Below are positions 49,501 through 58,680 of a DNA stretch of 64,000 bases, piece after piece. Positions within the stretch are counted from its first letter, which is position 1. Each line of letters starts with the position of its first letter. Position numbers and translations under genes: made by a program. Origin of the DNA: Torreya grandis (Eukaryota > Streptophyta > Pinopsida > Cupressales > Taxaceae); the NCBI GenBank assembly GCA_037957365.1, contig JARHVA010002682.1, forward strand, positions 895,001 to 959,000. Direction: 5' to 3'. Below the pieces are notes generated by a model. The model made no database searches. It was not told the origin of the DNA and saw nothing but the letters and a program-made list of their open reading frames with translations.

Positions 49501-51508
49501 AAGAAATCAAAATTATATTAGTATCTTCAGATGACCAAAAGTAGGTCAATGGAACTTGAACAATACATTCGATTACAATAGATAAGTAGTAGGGTAAAAA
49601 ATAACCTAGGCTATGGAAGGTAATTAAACACTAATCACTGAAGAAATGTAAATATAATAAGTGGGGTAAACCCAAAGTGGTTAAAGCTTAAATGAAAGTG
49701 ACTCAAGTTCAAATCTCCACAACACAACATGGCGACCCACAACTTGGCAGATATGCATGTGTTGTAATACGTCTAGAACTGGGGCCCATTTATCCCTAAA
49801 AACTGGTCTGGGCCCAGAATGTTCCAACTTCTGAGTTACTCTAGAAAAAAATAAGGGATAGAGTACAAGTACAAATAGCCCTGTGAGGGGAGAACCCCTC
49901 TATTAAGCATGAAGATGATGAAGACGAAAGGGAGAGACTACACAAGGGACAGAGGAAGCAAAACATTTGACAAGCTTGATGAGTAGGCTGATGAGTTGAG
50001 TTTGAAGACGCTCCATTGGAAAGCTAGCACGAGATCTGCCAATGTTATAAAATAAATTTCTTTCTAGCCAAAAGAGAGTGGGTTGATTGATGCTCAGTAA
50101 AGGAAATTACTATTTTGAATGATTCTTTCAAAATTGCCTTTAACTATGTGTGGCAGATGACTTTCTGGAACTGTTTGAGAATTATGTACAAGCTAGTAAA
50201 TCCAGCAAAGAAAAGCTGGGTCTATAAAACGTGCATATGGTATTGGCAATTGTCAAGGCAAAGAAGGCCAAAAATTAATCAACTCTTTTAAAGTCTCTGC
50301 TCGCAGTGGAGAGGCATTCATTGAATCATAGAAACTCATTGCAATAGACAAGGAATGGAGACAAATAAGGAGAAGCTGCTCGTAATACCCCAAGGATGCT
50401 GTGTATAAGTCACCTACAAACCTAAATGCTACAATACATTTTTTTGTAAAAGTTTACCATGCATGGTCAACCAAAAAGAAGTAGTGATGTTTGCATACGG
50501 TTATATACTCCATACCTTTTGTCATATATGATAACAAGAGAGATGCTCCAGCTGTTACAGAATATCATGCATCGAGTTCAGAGCAAAGGAATGCTTTTGG
50601 CTAGAAGGAAATGGTAATGAGAGGATATCAAGCCATTTCCAATTTATCTTGATCTTGACCAAAAAGTGCCCACAATGTCTGAGTCAGCTAATTATCAAAT
50701 ACCTTATACCAAGTTCCAACCCTTTACTTGAAGCACATCCCTCATAGTATGCCATTTGATTTGGGAAACAAACTGCTCTTGTTGGTTCCATCCATCTTCC
50801 CATGTCTTGCTATTGTGTGATCATGAACTTCACATCAGGAAATTGAGGCCCAAATCATCAGGCCTTGTTTAATTATACTTAGCTTCCAGATTGAAGTCCC
50901 TAATGGCAAGGGGCATGAGGGAGTTGCCCTAAGGAGTATGTGAGGAAAATAAGTTTGCTCTATGAAGCTGGCATTGCAAGCAATCACGTGGAATATGAAG
51001 TCACATTCCAAATTTCACAATGGCCACATTAAACAGAATAATTTGGCAAAGATTAAGTTCAACAGTTCACCTTGGGAGACAAACTTTTTAGTTTTCCAAG
51101 GAATATTCAGGACTAGCAACAAATTTGGTTGATGGTCCTTTTATTTTTGTATCGCTTTGTTGAGTATTGTATATTCCGATTAAAACAAATCTAGTGATAA
51201 GGATCATGACCTCAACAAGTGATTTATCCTCTCAAAAAAACAAGCAACACAACAGACAGGTGTCTACACAACACGTGCAGCGAATTCTCCCTTCAAAGGT
51301 CTACACTGAGGATGTGCGACAAACTCTCCTTATCAAATGAACTACGAAATTGAATGTGGAATAAGATTATGAACGTTCCCACTAATTATATTCACAAACT
51401 AGATGCCTTTAAATAGGCCTTTACCAGTAACTAACTTTCTCACAAATAAGGAAGCCTCACTTATCCTTTGGGATTTCTAAGGTGAGAATAAAAATGAAAT
51501 AATACATC
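49501..51508 (-). repeat. Probable LINE 3' end and flanking intron DNA, with a SINE-like insert
   Basis: TTATATTAGTATCTTCAGATGACCAAAAGTAGGTCAATGG near 49515-49553 matches 23915-23955, the 3' end of the other minus-strand LINE. Beyond about 49880 the sequence has no certain coding motif, and I cannot say where the LINE copy ends. A SINE-like segment lies inside (49655-49880). Confidence 0.35.
49655..49880 (+). mobile_element. Possible tRNA-derived SINE
   Basis: A box A-like CCAAAGTGGTTAAAGCTT (49672-49689) is followed about 20 bases later by a box B-like AGTTCAAATCTCC (49706-49718), the spacing of a tRNA-type RNA polymerase III promoter. A long non-coding body and a weak A-rich end (TAGAAAAAAATAAGGG) follow. 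No clear target duplication is seen. Confidence 0.4.
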
Positions 51509-51513
51509 CCTAA

Positions 51514-52339
51514 TGTAATGCCCCCTTATTAAACTGAATCCTGATTTTATGATTAATTCTGAAATTCACATTCACAAATCAAAATAACACAAGCAACATT
51601 TTATATTGAAAACCCAACTATATTTGTATCTCAGTCAATTGATTACATAAAATAATACTCAGAAAATAAGTGCTGAAACAACAAACTACTGGAATCAATA
51701 AACAATTTATTTTTGGCTTCCATAACAGCGCTCCAAAAACCTGCACTGCTGCTCCAAAGGCAGCGATCTGCCTCTTGCATGGTGCTTCCTTGTACAACAG
51801 TCATTGCATGGAAAGAAACAGGGGTTTGCTGATCCAATAACCCTCACCTAATTCTGGAAATTGGTAAACCCTTCCACCCAATTGGAATACTGAAAATACC
51901 CTGATTGTTGGCCCAAATGTGATCTTTGTGTGAAATCACCGATGATGGGATAGGAGGGTTTCCGTCCTCTAATCCCTAATAGAAACTTGGAGGGTTTTCG
52001 TCCTCTAGATCTGAATGCAATAGAGGGTTTTCGTCTTCGAATGCAGAAGTTGGAAGCAAATGCCCAAACTCAAAATAGATTTAATAAAACAAGATGATCC
52101 CAAATAACCTTCTAGACCCTTTTTTTATAACTTTTTCTATTATTTTTTTCCAAGTTGGCCTGTTACTTGACTTTAATAAAGTACACTTTTATTTTTACCT
52201 TTTTCCTTTCTTTTATTTCTAATAATAATAAAGTAATTATTAAGTTGTCACTTTTTAATAAAATAAAAAGTAAGTCACTCAGACAACTTAAAATATGAAC
52301 TTTATTATTTTTCTTTTATGGGAAAAAGAGGACATGATA
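51514..52339 (-). repeat. 3' LTR of the PDS5-carrying LTR retrotransposon
   Basis: On the minus strand it runs from TATCATGTCCTC at 52339 to GGGGGCATTACA at 51514, 826 bp. CCTAA at 51509-51513 is the left target duplication. The purine-rich GAGAAGGGCAGAC lies just upstream on the minus strand. Confidence 0.88.
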
Positions 52340-52474
52340 GTCTGCCCTTCTCAAAGATTGTCTTCAAGCAATACTTGAACCATCTTGCAAATACCCGAAT
52401 CCCAAATCACTTTTTGATTCCCGTTCAAATGTGAACACCTAAAGTTGTTTTGCTTGTTGATTTTCACTTTCCTG

Positions 52475-52822
52475 TCAAACTTTCTCAGTTGTGCCCAAAT
52501 TTGTATCTGCAACTTCTAACTTTCTTGGAAACATTTTTTCATGGAGAATGATCTCTTCGTTCCGCTTTTGCTGCATTACTCTGATTTGATCTTCATATAG
52601 ATCATTCTTTGCATTAAGAGTTAATGCTTCTGAAGTCTTGCTTATTTCTTCAATTGCCTCTATGCATGCCATTTCATTCTCATGGCATTGAGTATTTGTG
52701 ATCAAATCAGCATGCAGTTTAGTTATAATCAGCTTACTAACAACCCAATGAACCTTATTAACTTTCTCAATTTCTGCTCCAAAATGAGAGGGAATAGTTG
52801 ATTTTCTTAGTTTTTGATGCAA
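52475..52822 (-). pseudogene. Unidentified open frame in the PDS5-carrying element
   Basis: A 115-codon minus-strand frame lies between the PDS5-like part and the 3' LTR. It is rich in charged residues and predicted helical, with the segment 'LYEDQIRVMQQKRNEEIILHE', which looks like a coiled coil. No retroviral-type motif is present. It may be part of the captured transcript, a second captured gene, or a relic of the element's own gag. I cannot tell which. Confidence 0.4.
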
Positions 52823-52859
52823 ATTTTCTAATCTCTCCGCAAAGTTCTATGAATTTGCT

Positions 52860-53166
52860 TTTGAATAAGCTCCTTTGTCTATTTAGCTATCATTTTTGTG
52901 AGTATGCATGGCCTCAACTTTTATTCACACTGAGCATTCAAATTTTTAGCAAGTGCCTGCGTTGTTGGCGAGACTTCCCATACATCCTTTCTCATATTAT
53001 CCAATAAAATTGATAGAAGTGGCAAAGAAATATTGTCACTCTCATTTAGATCAAAGACAATTGTTTGCATTGAGGTAATAATATTGTGTGTATGATTCTC
53101 ACTAACAATAGTAAAGAAATGTTGAAATATTTTAAGAATAAGATCATCACAACCAAGATCTATCAT
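52860..53166 (-). pseudogene. PDS5-like fragment, second part
   Basis: This minus-strand piece continues the PDS5 homology across the solo LTR. Read from 53166 it shows 'LGCDDLILKIFQHFF', then 'SENHTHNIITSMQTIVFDLNES', then a stretch 'LLSILLDNMRKD'. It matches the repeated-helix region of PDS5 that follows the N-terminal part, in the same order as in a normal gene. A stop after 'NAQCE' and the loss of frame beyond it end the open stretch, and weak similarity continues to about 52860. PDS5 normally regulates cohesin on chromosomes; this copy cannot make the protein. Confidence 0.75.
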
Positions 53167-54715
53167 TGTAATGTCCCTTTTTGAGCGAGCATCATAGTTT
53201 GGTGGTTTAGCCTATCATTAGGTCTTCGTAGGCTAATATTGATGATTAGAGGGCCGTTTGTGGGAGTTAATGCGTTCTCCTGATAGCAGTTGACAGTGTT
53301 TTTCTCTCCAGATCTTTGGTATGTTCTAAGGCATTGTTATTCAGGGGTTTGTGGCTTTATTTGTATACACTTACTATTTATAGTAAGTCGGTTGTTAGAG
53401 ACCCACCTTACTATTTTTAGTAAGGCATCCAGATGGACAGAGTGTGCAGTGAGTAAGCCGGTGGCAAAGTCAGAATTGATGAATGACATTTATTTATGGA
53501 GTTTTAATTATTATTAAAGTAAAGCTTTAATAATAATTAAAAAGTGCACATCATTAAATGTTATTTGACTTTATTATTAAAAGGGTTATTTAATGATTAT
53601 AAAGTCAAATTATAAAGTGCATATTATGGGCACCCACTTGAGGGATAATATAAAATGCCAATTTAAAGGAAGATATAAGTGATTATTAAAATATACTTTA
53701 TATTATTTGGTTGTGCACCAAATGGAGGGAAAAGTAAATGAAATTAAAGTGAAATTAAATGAGATGAAGCCAAATACAAATTGAATATTATATAAAGGCT
53801 TTTGAAAAGGGTTTTGAATATTATTGATCATTTTCTCTTAACTTGGCTTTGTGTTTTGCTTCGGAGGTGAAGCCTAGGGTTTTGTTGTAATTTCAATCTT
53901 GAAGAACGTAGCCTCTCTTTGATTGTGCTTCCTACAGGTGTGCAAGATCACCCAAGGGCTGCAGATAATTGGTAGTTTCACATGGAGGTCACATTTGTGC
54001 ATATTGAGAAGATTCATTCAAGGGTTTTGAAGATTAATCATTTGAAGAACAGAGATATACATTTAATGATGCATTTCCAGCTATTATAGCTTCATCAATT
54101 AGCACATGGGAATCAAATTGAGCATATTTGAAGATTTTTCCCAAGGGTTTGATCAGAAGGTTGAAAACAACTTCATAGAACAACATTATTGCTGATTTTG
54201 CCTTCTCTCTTTGGCACGTGGGAGTCTAGACTTTGCTAATTATTTCATTTGCTGGGCCGTACAATCCTTTCCATCTAGGGTGTGGAAATCTTGGCTTGAG
54301 TGCCTAGAGTATGAGTTGCTTTCTACTCCCACTAGGGACGGCTACTATATGGCAGGGACGGTGAACAATTTTTAAAGTGGAGAACCTTGTTCCCTGAGCT
54401 TGGTGTCCATGTATGTGGACTTCTAGATTGCTGATATGCATTTCCAGAACTTGCTGTTATAAGTTTCAGACTTGCATCAGATGTATTTATATTTCGAGTA
54501 TGATTCTATTGTAATTTGCAAATTATTACAAATCAGATTTGAATTATTTAAGCATTTATTTCCAGACATCCTGTCATTTGCAATTTCATGGTTTATATCT
54601 CCAAAAGTATTTAAAAGTTTAGAATCATCCTAGAAACCAAAAGTTGCAAAACCTTAAGCAATTACATGTAGATTTTCCGTTTAGTAAATATCTCCACCAG
54701 GGGTGGGATATTTCA
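53167..54715 (+). mobile_element. Solo LTR, 1549 bp, inside the PDS5 fragment
   Basis: It starts TGTAATGTCCC and ends GGGATATTTCA, and it is flanked by a perfect 5-bp duplication ATCAT (53162-53166 and 54716-54720). Removing it and one copy of ATCAT rejoins the PDS5-like frame without loss, which proves the insertion. A TATA-like ATTATATAAAGG lies near 53787. The orientation is assigned from TG...CA and the TATA position. It has no internal region. Confidence 0.85.
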
Positions 54716-55177
54716 ATCATCAAAACACAAGATTTGACTTTTGCAACCATTTATAAAACATTAACCCTCTTAGCAAAATAAGGACTTTTGATTTCATCCA
54801 TATCTTGAAAACTTTCCACAATCAATTGAAATATCCCCTCATCATGTCATCACAATAAGGGACTTCAGGTGCTATTGTTCGGATAATTTTGCTAATGCAA
54901 GTGATAACCATAAGCCTTACACTTTGTCTTGATGTCTTATAAGTTCTAGCTTTTCCAAAGAAATAATTAGTGGAGTCATAATAAGATTCATCATCCCAGA
55001 TGGTGATTGTTCCACCATAGACATGCAATTTTCCACTTCCTCCAAAATGTTGAGAACTGTACCCTTCAATTGATGTGGATGCTTGAGGCTTTTCCCTGCT
55101 TGATAAAGTTTCTTTTCCACATCCTTTCTTGTGAGCATTTCATAATCCTTATGAATTGGTTTTAAAAGATGTCTCAT
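54716..55177 (-). pseudogene. PDS5-like fragment, first part (N-terminal region)
   Basis: Starting just after the primer-binding site, the minus strand reads 'KDVEKKLYQAGKSLKH', then 'LEEVENCMSMVEQSPSGMM', then, after one frame change near 54925, 'ITCISKIIRTIAPEVPYCDD'. After another frame change it reads 'SPYFAKRVNVL' and 'VAKVKSCVLMID', and runs into the second part across the solo LTR. This order is that of the N-terminus of plant PDS5 cohesion proteins. Exon junctions are not interrupted by introns, which suggests capture from a spliced transcript. Two frameshifts and at least one stop make it a pseudogene. Confidence 0.8.
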
Positions 55178-55226
55178 AGATTTTTCCTCTGATCCACAGG
55201 TTGATCCATAGGCTGGCAAGATCAAT

Positions 55227-55238
55227 GCTCTGATACCA
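55227..55238 (-). other. Primer-binding site (initiator methionine tRNA), perfect
   Basis: On the minus strand TGGTATCAGAGC follows the 5' LTR after one base. It sets the direction of the element and the inner LTR edge. Confidence 0.92.
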
Positions 55239-55239
55239 T

Positions 55240-56113
55240 TGTAATGTCCCCTTATTAAAATTGTTTGAATTCTGATTTTATAATTAATTCTAAAATTCAC
55301 ATTCACATATCAAAATAACACATGCAATATGGAATATTGAAAACCCAACTGTGTTTGTATCTCAGTCAGCTGATTACATAAAACAATACTTGAAAAATAA
55401 GTGTTGAAACAACAAACTATTGGAATCAATAAACAATTTATTTTTGGCTTCCAAAACAACACTCCAAAAACCTGCGTCGCTGCTCCAATGACAACAATCT
55501 ACCTCTAGGTGGTGTGCAACAGCTCAAAGGGCAGTGATCTGCCTCTAGATGGTACACAATTGCTCAAAGGGCAATGATCTGCCTCCTATGTGGTGCTCCC
55601 TTGTACAATAGTCATTGCATGGAAAGAAACGGAGGTTGGGTGATCCAATAACCGTCACTTAATTCTGAAAATTGTTAAACCCTTCCAGCCAATTAAAATA
55701 TTGAAAATACTTTGATTGTTTGTCCAAATGTGATCTCTGTATGAAATCACCAATGATGAGATGGGAGGGTTTCCGTCCTTTAATCCTCAATAAAAACTTG
55801 GAGGGTTTTCATCCTCAAATGCAAAAGTTGGAAGCAAATGCCCAAACTCAAAATAGATGTAATAAAACAAGATGATCCCAAATGATCCTCAAGGCCCTCT
55901 TTTATTACTTTTTCTGTCCCTTTTTACCAAGTTGGCCACTTTATTTTAATAAAGTACATTTTTATTTTTACTTTTTCCTTTTCTTTTATTTCTAATAATA
56001 ATAAAGTAATTATTAAGTTGTCACTATTTAATAAAATAAAAAGTAAGTCACTTAGACAACTTAAAATATTAACTTTATTATTTTTCACTTTAAGGGAAAA
56101 AGAGGACATGACA
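55240..56113 (-). repeat. 5' LTR of the PDS5-carrying LTR retrotransposon
   Basis: On the minus strand it runs from TGTCATGTCCTC at 56113 to GGGGACATTACA at 55240, 874 bp. It is longer than the 3' LTR mainly because of a short tandem expansion near 55495-55600 (repeated GCTCAAAGGGCA.TGATCTGCCTC). The target duplication CCTAA follows at 56114-56118. Confidence 0.88.
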
Positions 56114-56118
56114 CCTAA

Positions 56119-57685
56119 TGATTAGGGAAACTCCATGAGAATCTCTACCTACCTATCTACAATTAACCACCTATTGACTAGGCATAATAGTCATGTTTAC
56201 AATTTTTATAGGTGATTAAACCGTAACATATATTGGCTGAAATGCAAACTATAGGCTAAAAGCCTATCCTAAGAACCCTAAACATCCATCTCACCTATCA
56301 TATTTCGGTCGTGTACATTGTATCCTCGCATTTCTGTTTGATGATAAAAATGACTCATTGTTTGAAATATTCAGTGCATAGAGCTTATATCGATGAACTA
56401 TATCAGAAATTATTTTCTCTGATGTTTGTGTAGCATGGTTTTTCTTGTATCTTGGATATGTCAATGTTGGGTGGCAATTTCTAGTGTTATTATCATTAAT
56501 AAATGTATTTTTTGATCAATGTCCAGCCTTGGCTTGAGAAGGCCCCATGTCTCTTCCATTCAATGCTATCTCAATAAATATCTCCTTTTTCAATGAGGAA
56601 TGCAAAATGTTTGTCGAACACCCTCCTCCAAGTGCATAGGATAATGTTCTTTGTTATGCAAACTCTCCGATGATAAATCACAAAGGAATAGACCAAATAT
56701 TCATCTATAAGGTTTTGATTTGTGGGTTTGTCTTGATTGTATTTCCTTACTTTTCTGATTCCCTAATGAGCATTATAGCGATGAATTCTAGTTACTTGAG
56801 TCTTGCTTTAGTTGTAGGATAGAAATTGTGGTGGTCTGAAGATTCGTCCACCTTATAGCTGAATTCTTTCCTCCTCCTAAAATGAAATAAAAGCAAGGCT
56901 GCAAGAAAGATTGCAGTTTTCTAACATCCATAAGGCCAAGATTATACCGCTTGACACCTGTAATATCAAAGTCAAGTTTACTATTATTTCAATGAATTGT
57001 TAGGGCATTTTAATTCCAAAAATGAACTTTCTTTCCATAGCAAAGTACATACAAAATAAGTCTCGTCGTTTTGAGATTTATGTTAGGATCACAAGGAAAT
57101 TAATGTTGTTTGAAATAAAAATGTGCAATTACCAATATTATAGTCTCTTTTTGTTCAAGTGAAAACAAATCAGTACTAGAAAAGCTTTTGAAGGGATTTT
57201 TACATAGAAACTGTTTTTGGTGTGGTGTTATCCTTGAAAACAATAGGTCTTTTTTTTCATTTTCCCGCCTTCCCTGTATTATTATCTACTTTAAGGTGCA
57301 CATTCCTCTTCCATATGAGTTTTTCCTTAGAGATATTGGGTCTTGTATCTTTGCCTGCCTCTCTTTTACTCTTTATTGTAAGGATTTTGTTTTTTTGGAA
57401 GATTTTTTCCTGGCTTTAATTCTTAGTTGCCCAAGTTTAATGCTCTAAAATGGCTTTTTATGTCTTGGGTGCTGTTATTCTTCCTTAAACAGTTACTTGG
57501 AGTTGATTATCTATCTGTAACACAGCAATTTTACTTCGACTTGGTGTGGATAGCTCTTTTAAAATAACTTGATTGATAATATTTCTTCTTGTTGTGGCAT
57601 TTGGGTTTAACCCCTGTATTAAAAGATGGTTCCAATTTAACGAGTGTATCCCCAAGAATGAGTATATGTCCTCTTGTGCCAACAG
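56119..57685. other. HROB: Last part of the large intron; no gene seen
   Basis: AT-rich sequence without repeat ends. Open frames near 57188-57448 have no motif. The intron ends with a weak pyrimidine tract and the acceptor CCAACAG at 57685. Confidence 0.5.
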
Positions 57686-58267
57686 GTGTTCAAAAAGGGC
57701 AGCTGTCTACCTGAGAGACAGAAAGGGGCTTTGTCTAGCAAAAACTGGAGAAGCCTTAATACAGGTAAGCTGTCTCTGGTCAACTTTTATAATCTATTTT
57801 CATTTTGCACATACAAACTTACAACCTAACAAAACTTATCTCCTGTATTCTAAGGATCGTACATGTTATGGGCAGTCTAATATTTGTTATTTTTTACCAT
57901 TTCAGATATGTTCATGGAAGCTGGAACTGCACCATTATCAAACAACAGAGCTCCGCAATGTGGCACCTCCAGCAGCCCAAAGAAATATAAGACGATAAAT
58001 AACTTGGAGGGGAGAAAAGATCCTCTACAGGAAGATGGCTGCGAACAGGCAGCAACTCATAGAAAGTTTGCTTCAAGTAGAATTTCTTATGTTAAAGGTA
58101 ATATCTTGGAAGGGCCACCTACTGAACAAAATACAAAGGCAGGAACCTCCGGTGCATCACAGAATTTTGAGGTGTGCTGTAACAAGAAGACATCTATGCC
58201 TGTAACAATTGACTGGAACGATGAAGTAGAGATGCTCATGGCTGACCAGCTTGATTTGTTCACATAA
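57686..58267 (+). CDS. HROB: HROB homologue, C-terminal exons and stop
   Basis: The two exons are 57686-57764 and 57906-58267. The first starts in phase 0 with 'VFKKGSCLPERQKG', the natural continuation of '...LNNVVK' from the exon at 14696. Its last base G combines with AT of the next exon to give Asp. The final exon encodes a low-complexity, probably disordered linker and ends with 'WNDEVEMLMADQLDLFT' and TAA. A short acidic tail of this type also closes animal HROB proteins. No stop or frameshift breaks the frame. Together with the exons at 13875-14696 this gives about 248 residues, the C-terminal part of the protein. Confidence 0.82.
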
Positions 58268-58295
58268 AATTGTAACTGGAAATTACAAGCAATAT

Positions 58296-58503
58296 CCTTT
58301 CCTCTCGGTAATAACCTCTCATGTAAATTTCTAACTGGATTTCATTTATATATAACTGAATTTCACCATCAACCATGTTGCATTTAAAGCTCCAGATCGT
58401 TGAATTATGTTCAGAGTCTTATATCATTTACTAAACAATTTTCTTTCCATAATCTGATATTGTTCACCAATTTATTTCTTTCGCTCGATTTTAGTTAGCT
58501 GAT
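58296..58503. repeat. 208-bp direct repeat, left copy (HROB 3' flank)
   Basis: It begins CCTTTCCTCTCGG 29 bp after the HROB stop codon and ends AGCTGAT directly against the copia LTR. It is probably HROB 3' untranslated or downstream sequence. It matches 63732-63939 over the same length with about 12 substitutions and no net indel. Confidence 0.9.
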
Positions 58504-58680
58504 TGTTAGCAAATGAAAGAAGAGATATTTGTGAGAAGCACGTAATATATTGATTTGTGCATTGATCTTATTTATGACATCCAAAAATGGTTACAGCAGT
58601 TATGGTTACAGCAGTTACGGGAAGTTATGAGTTAGACATTAACAAAATATTTAGTTAAGTCTTTATTACATTATTTAACA
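58504..58680 (-). repeat. 3' LTR of the copia element
   Basis: On the minus strand it runs from TGTTAAATAATG at 58680 to TTTGCTAACA at 58504. The purine tract TTAAGAGGGGG lies directly upstream on the minus strand. It is 177 bp, against 159 bp for the 5' LTR; the difference is an 18-bp tandem duplication (GGTTACAGCAGTTAT) near 58591-58620. Confidence 0.85.

Larger units (their letters stand above)
51514..56113 (-). mobile_element. LTR retrotransposon carrying a PDS5 gene fragment, 4.6 kb including a later solo LTR
   Basis: The element has two LTRs, a perfect methionine-tRNA primer-binding site (55227-55238, minus) and a perfect 5-bp target duplication CCTAA (51509-51513 and 56114-56118). Instead of gag and pol, its internal region (52340-55239) holds PDS5-like coding pieces and an unidentified frame. 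It is therefore non-autonomous and has to rely on proteins from a related element. A solo LTR of 1549 bp sits inside it, so the original length was about 3.05 kb. The LTR family also occurs at 3031-4120. Confidence 0.88.
14697..57685 (+). other. HROB: Intron of HROB, about 42,989 bp, filled with nested transposons
   Basis: The donor GTAAATTT follows the exon ending '...LNNVVK' at 14696. The acceptor ...CCAACAG precedes the exon starting 'VFKKGSC' at 57686. Both are phase 0, so joining them restores the expected continuation of the OB-fold. Between them lie at least four LTR elements with recognisable ends, two solo LTRs, one LINE, five hAT-type insertions and one possible SINE. Both long stretches of plus-strand gag-pol and the minus-strand elements would be transcribed as part of the pre-mRNA. 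An alternative is that the two exon groups belong to a rearranged gene, but the matching phase and family order argue for one gene. Confidence 0.8.

Noticed and set aside
57188..57448. Overlapping plus-strand frames just before the HROB C-terminal exon
   Set aside because: Hydrophobic, T-rich translation without an acceptor in phase. Typical of intron sequence.
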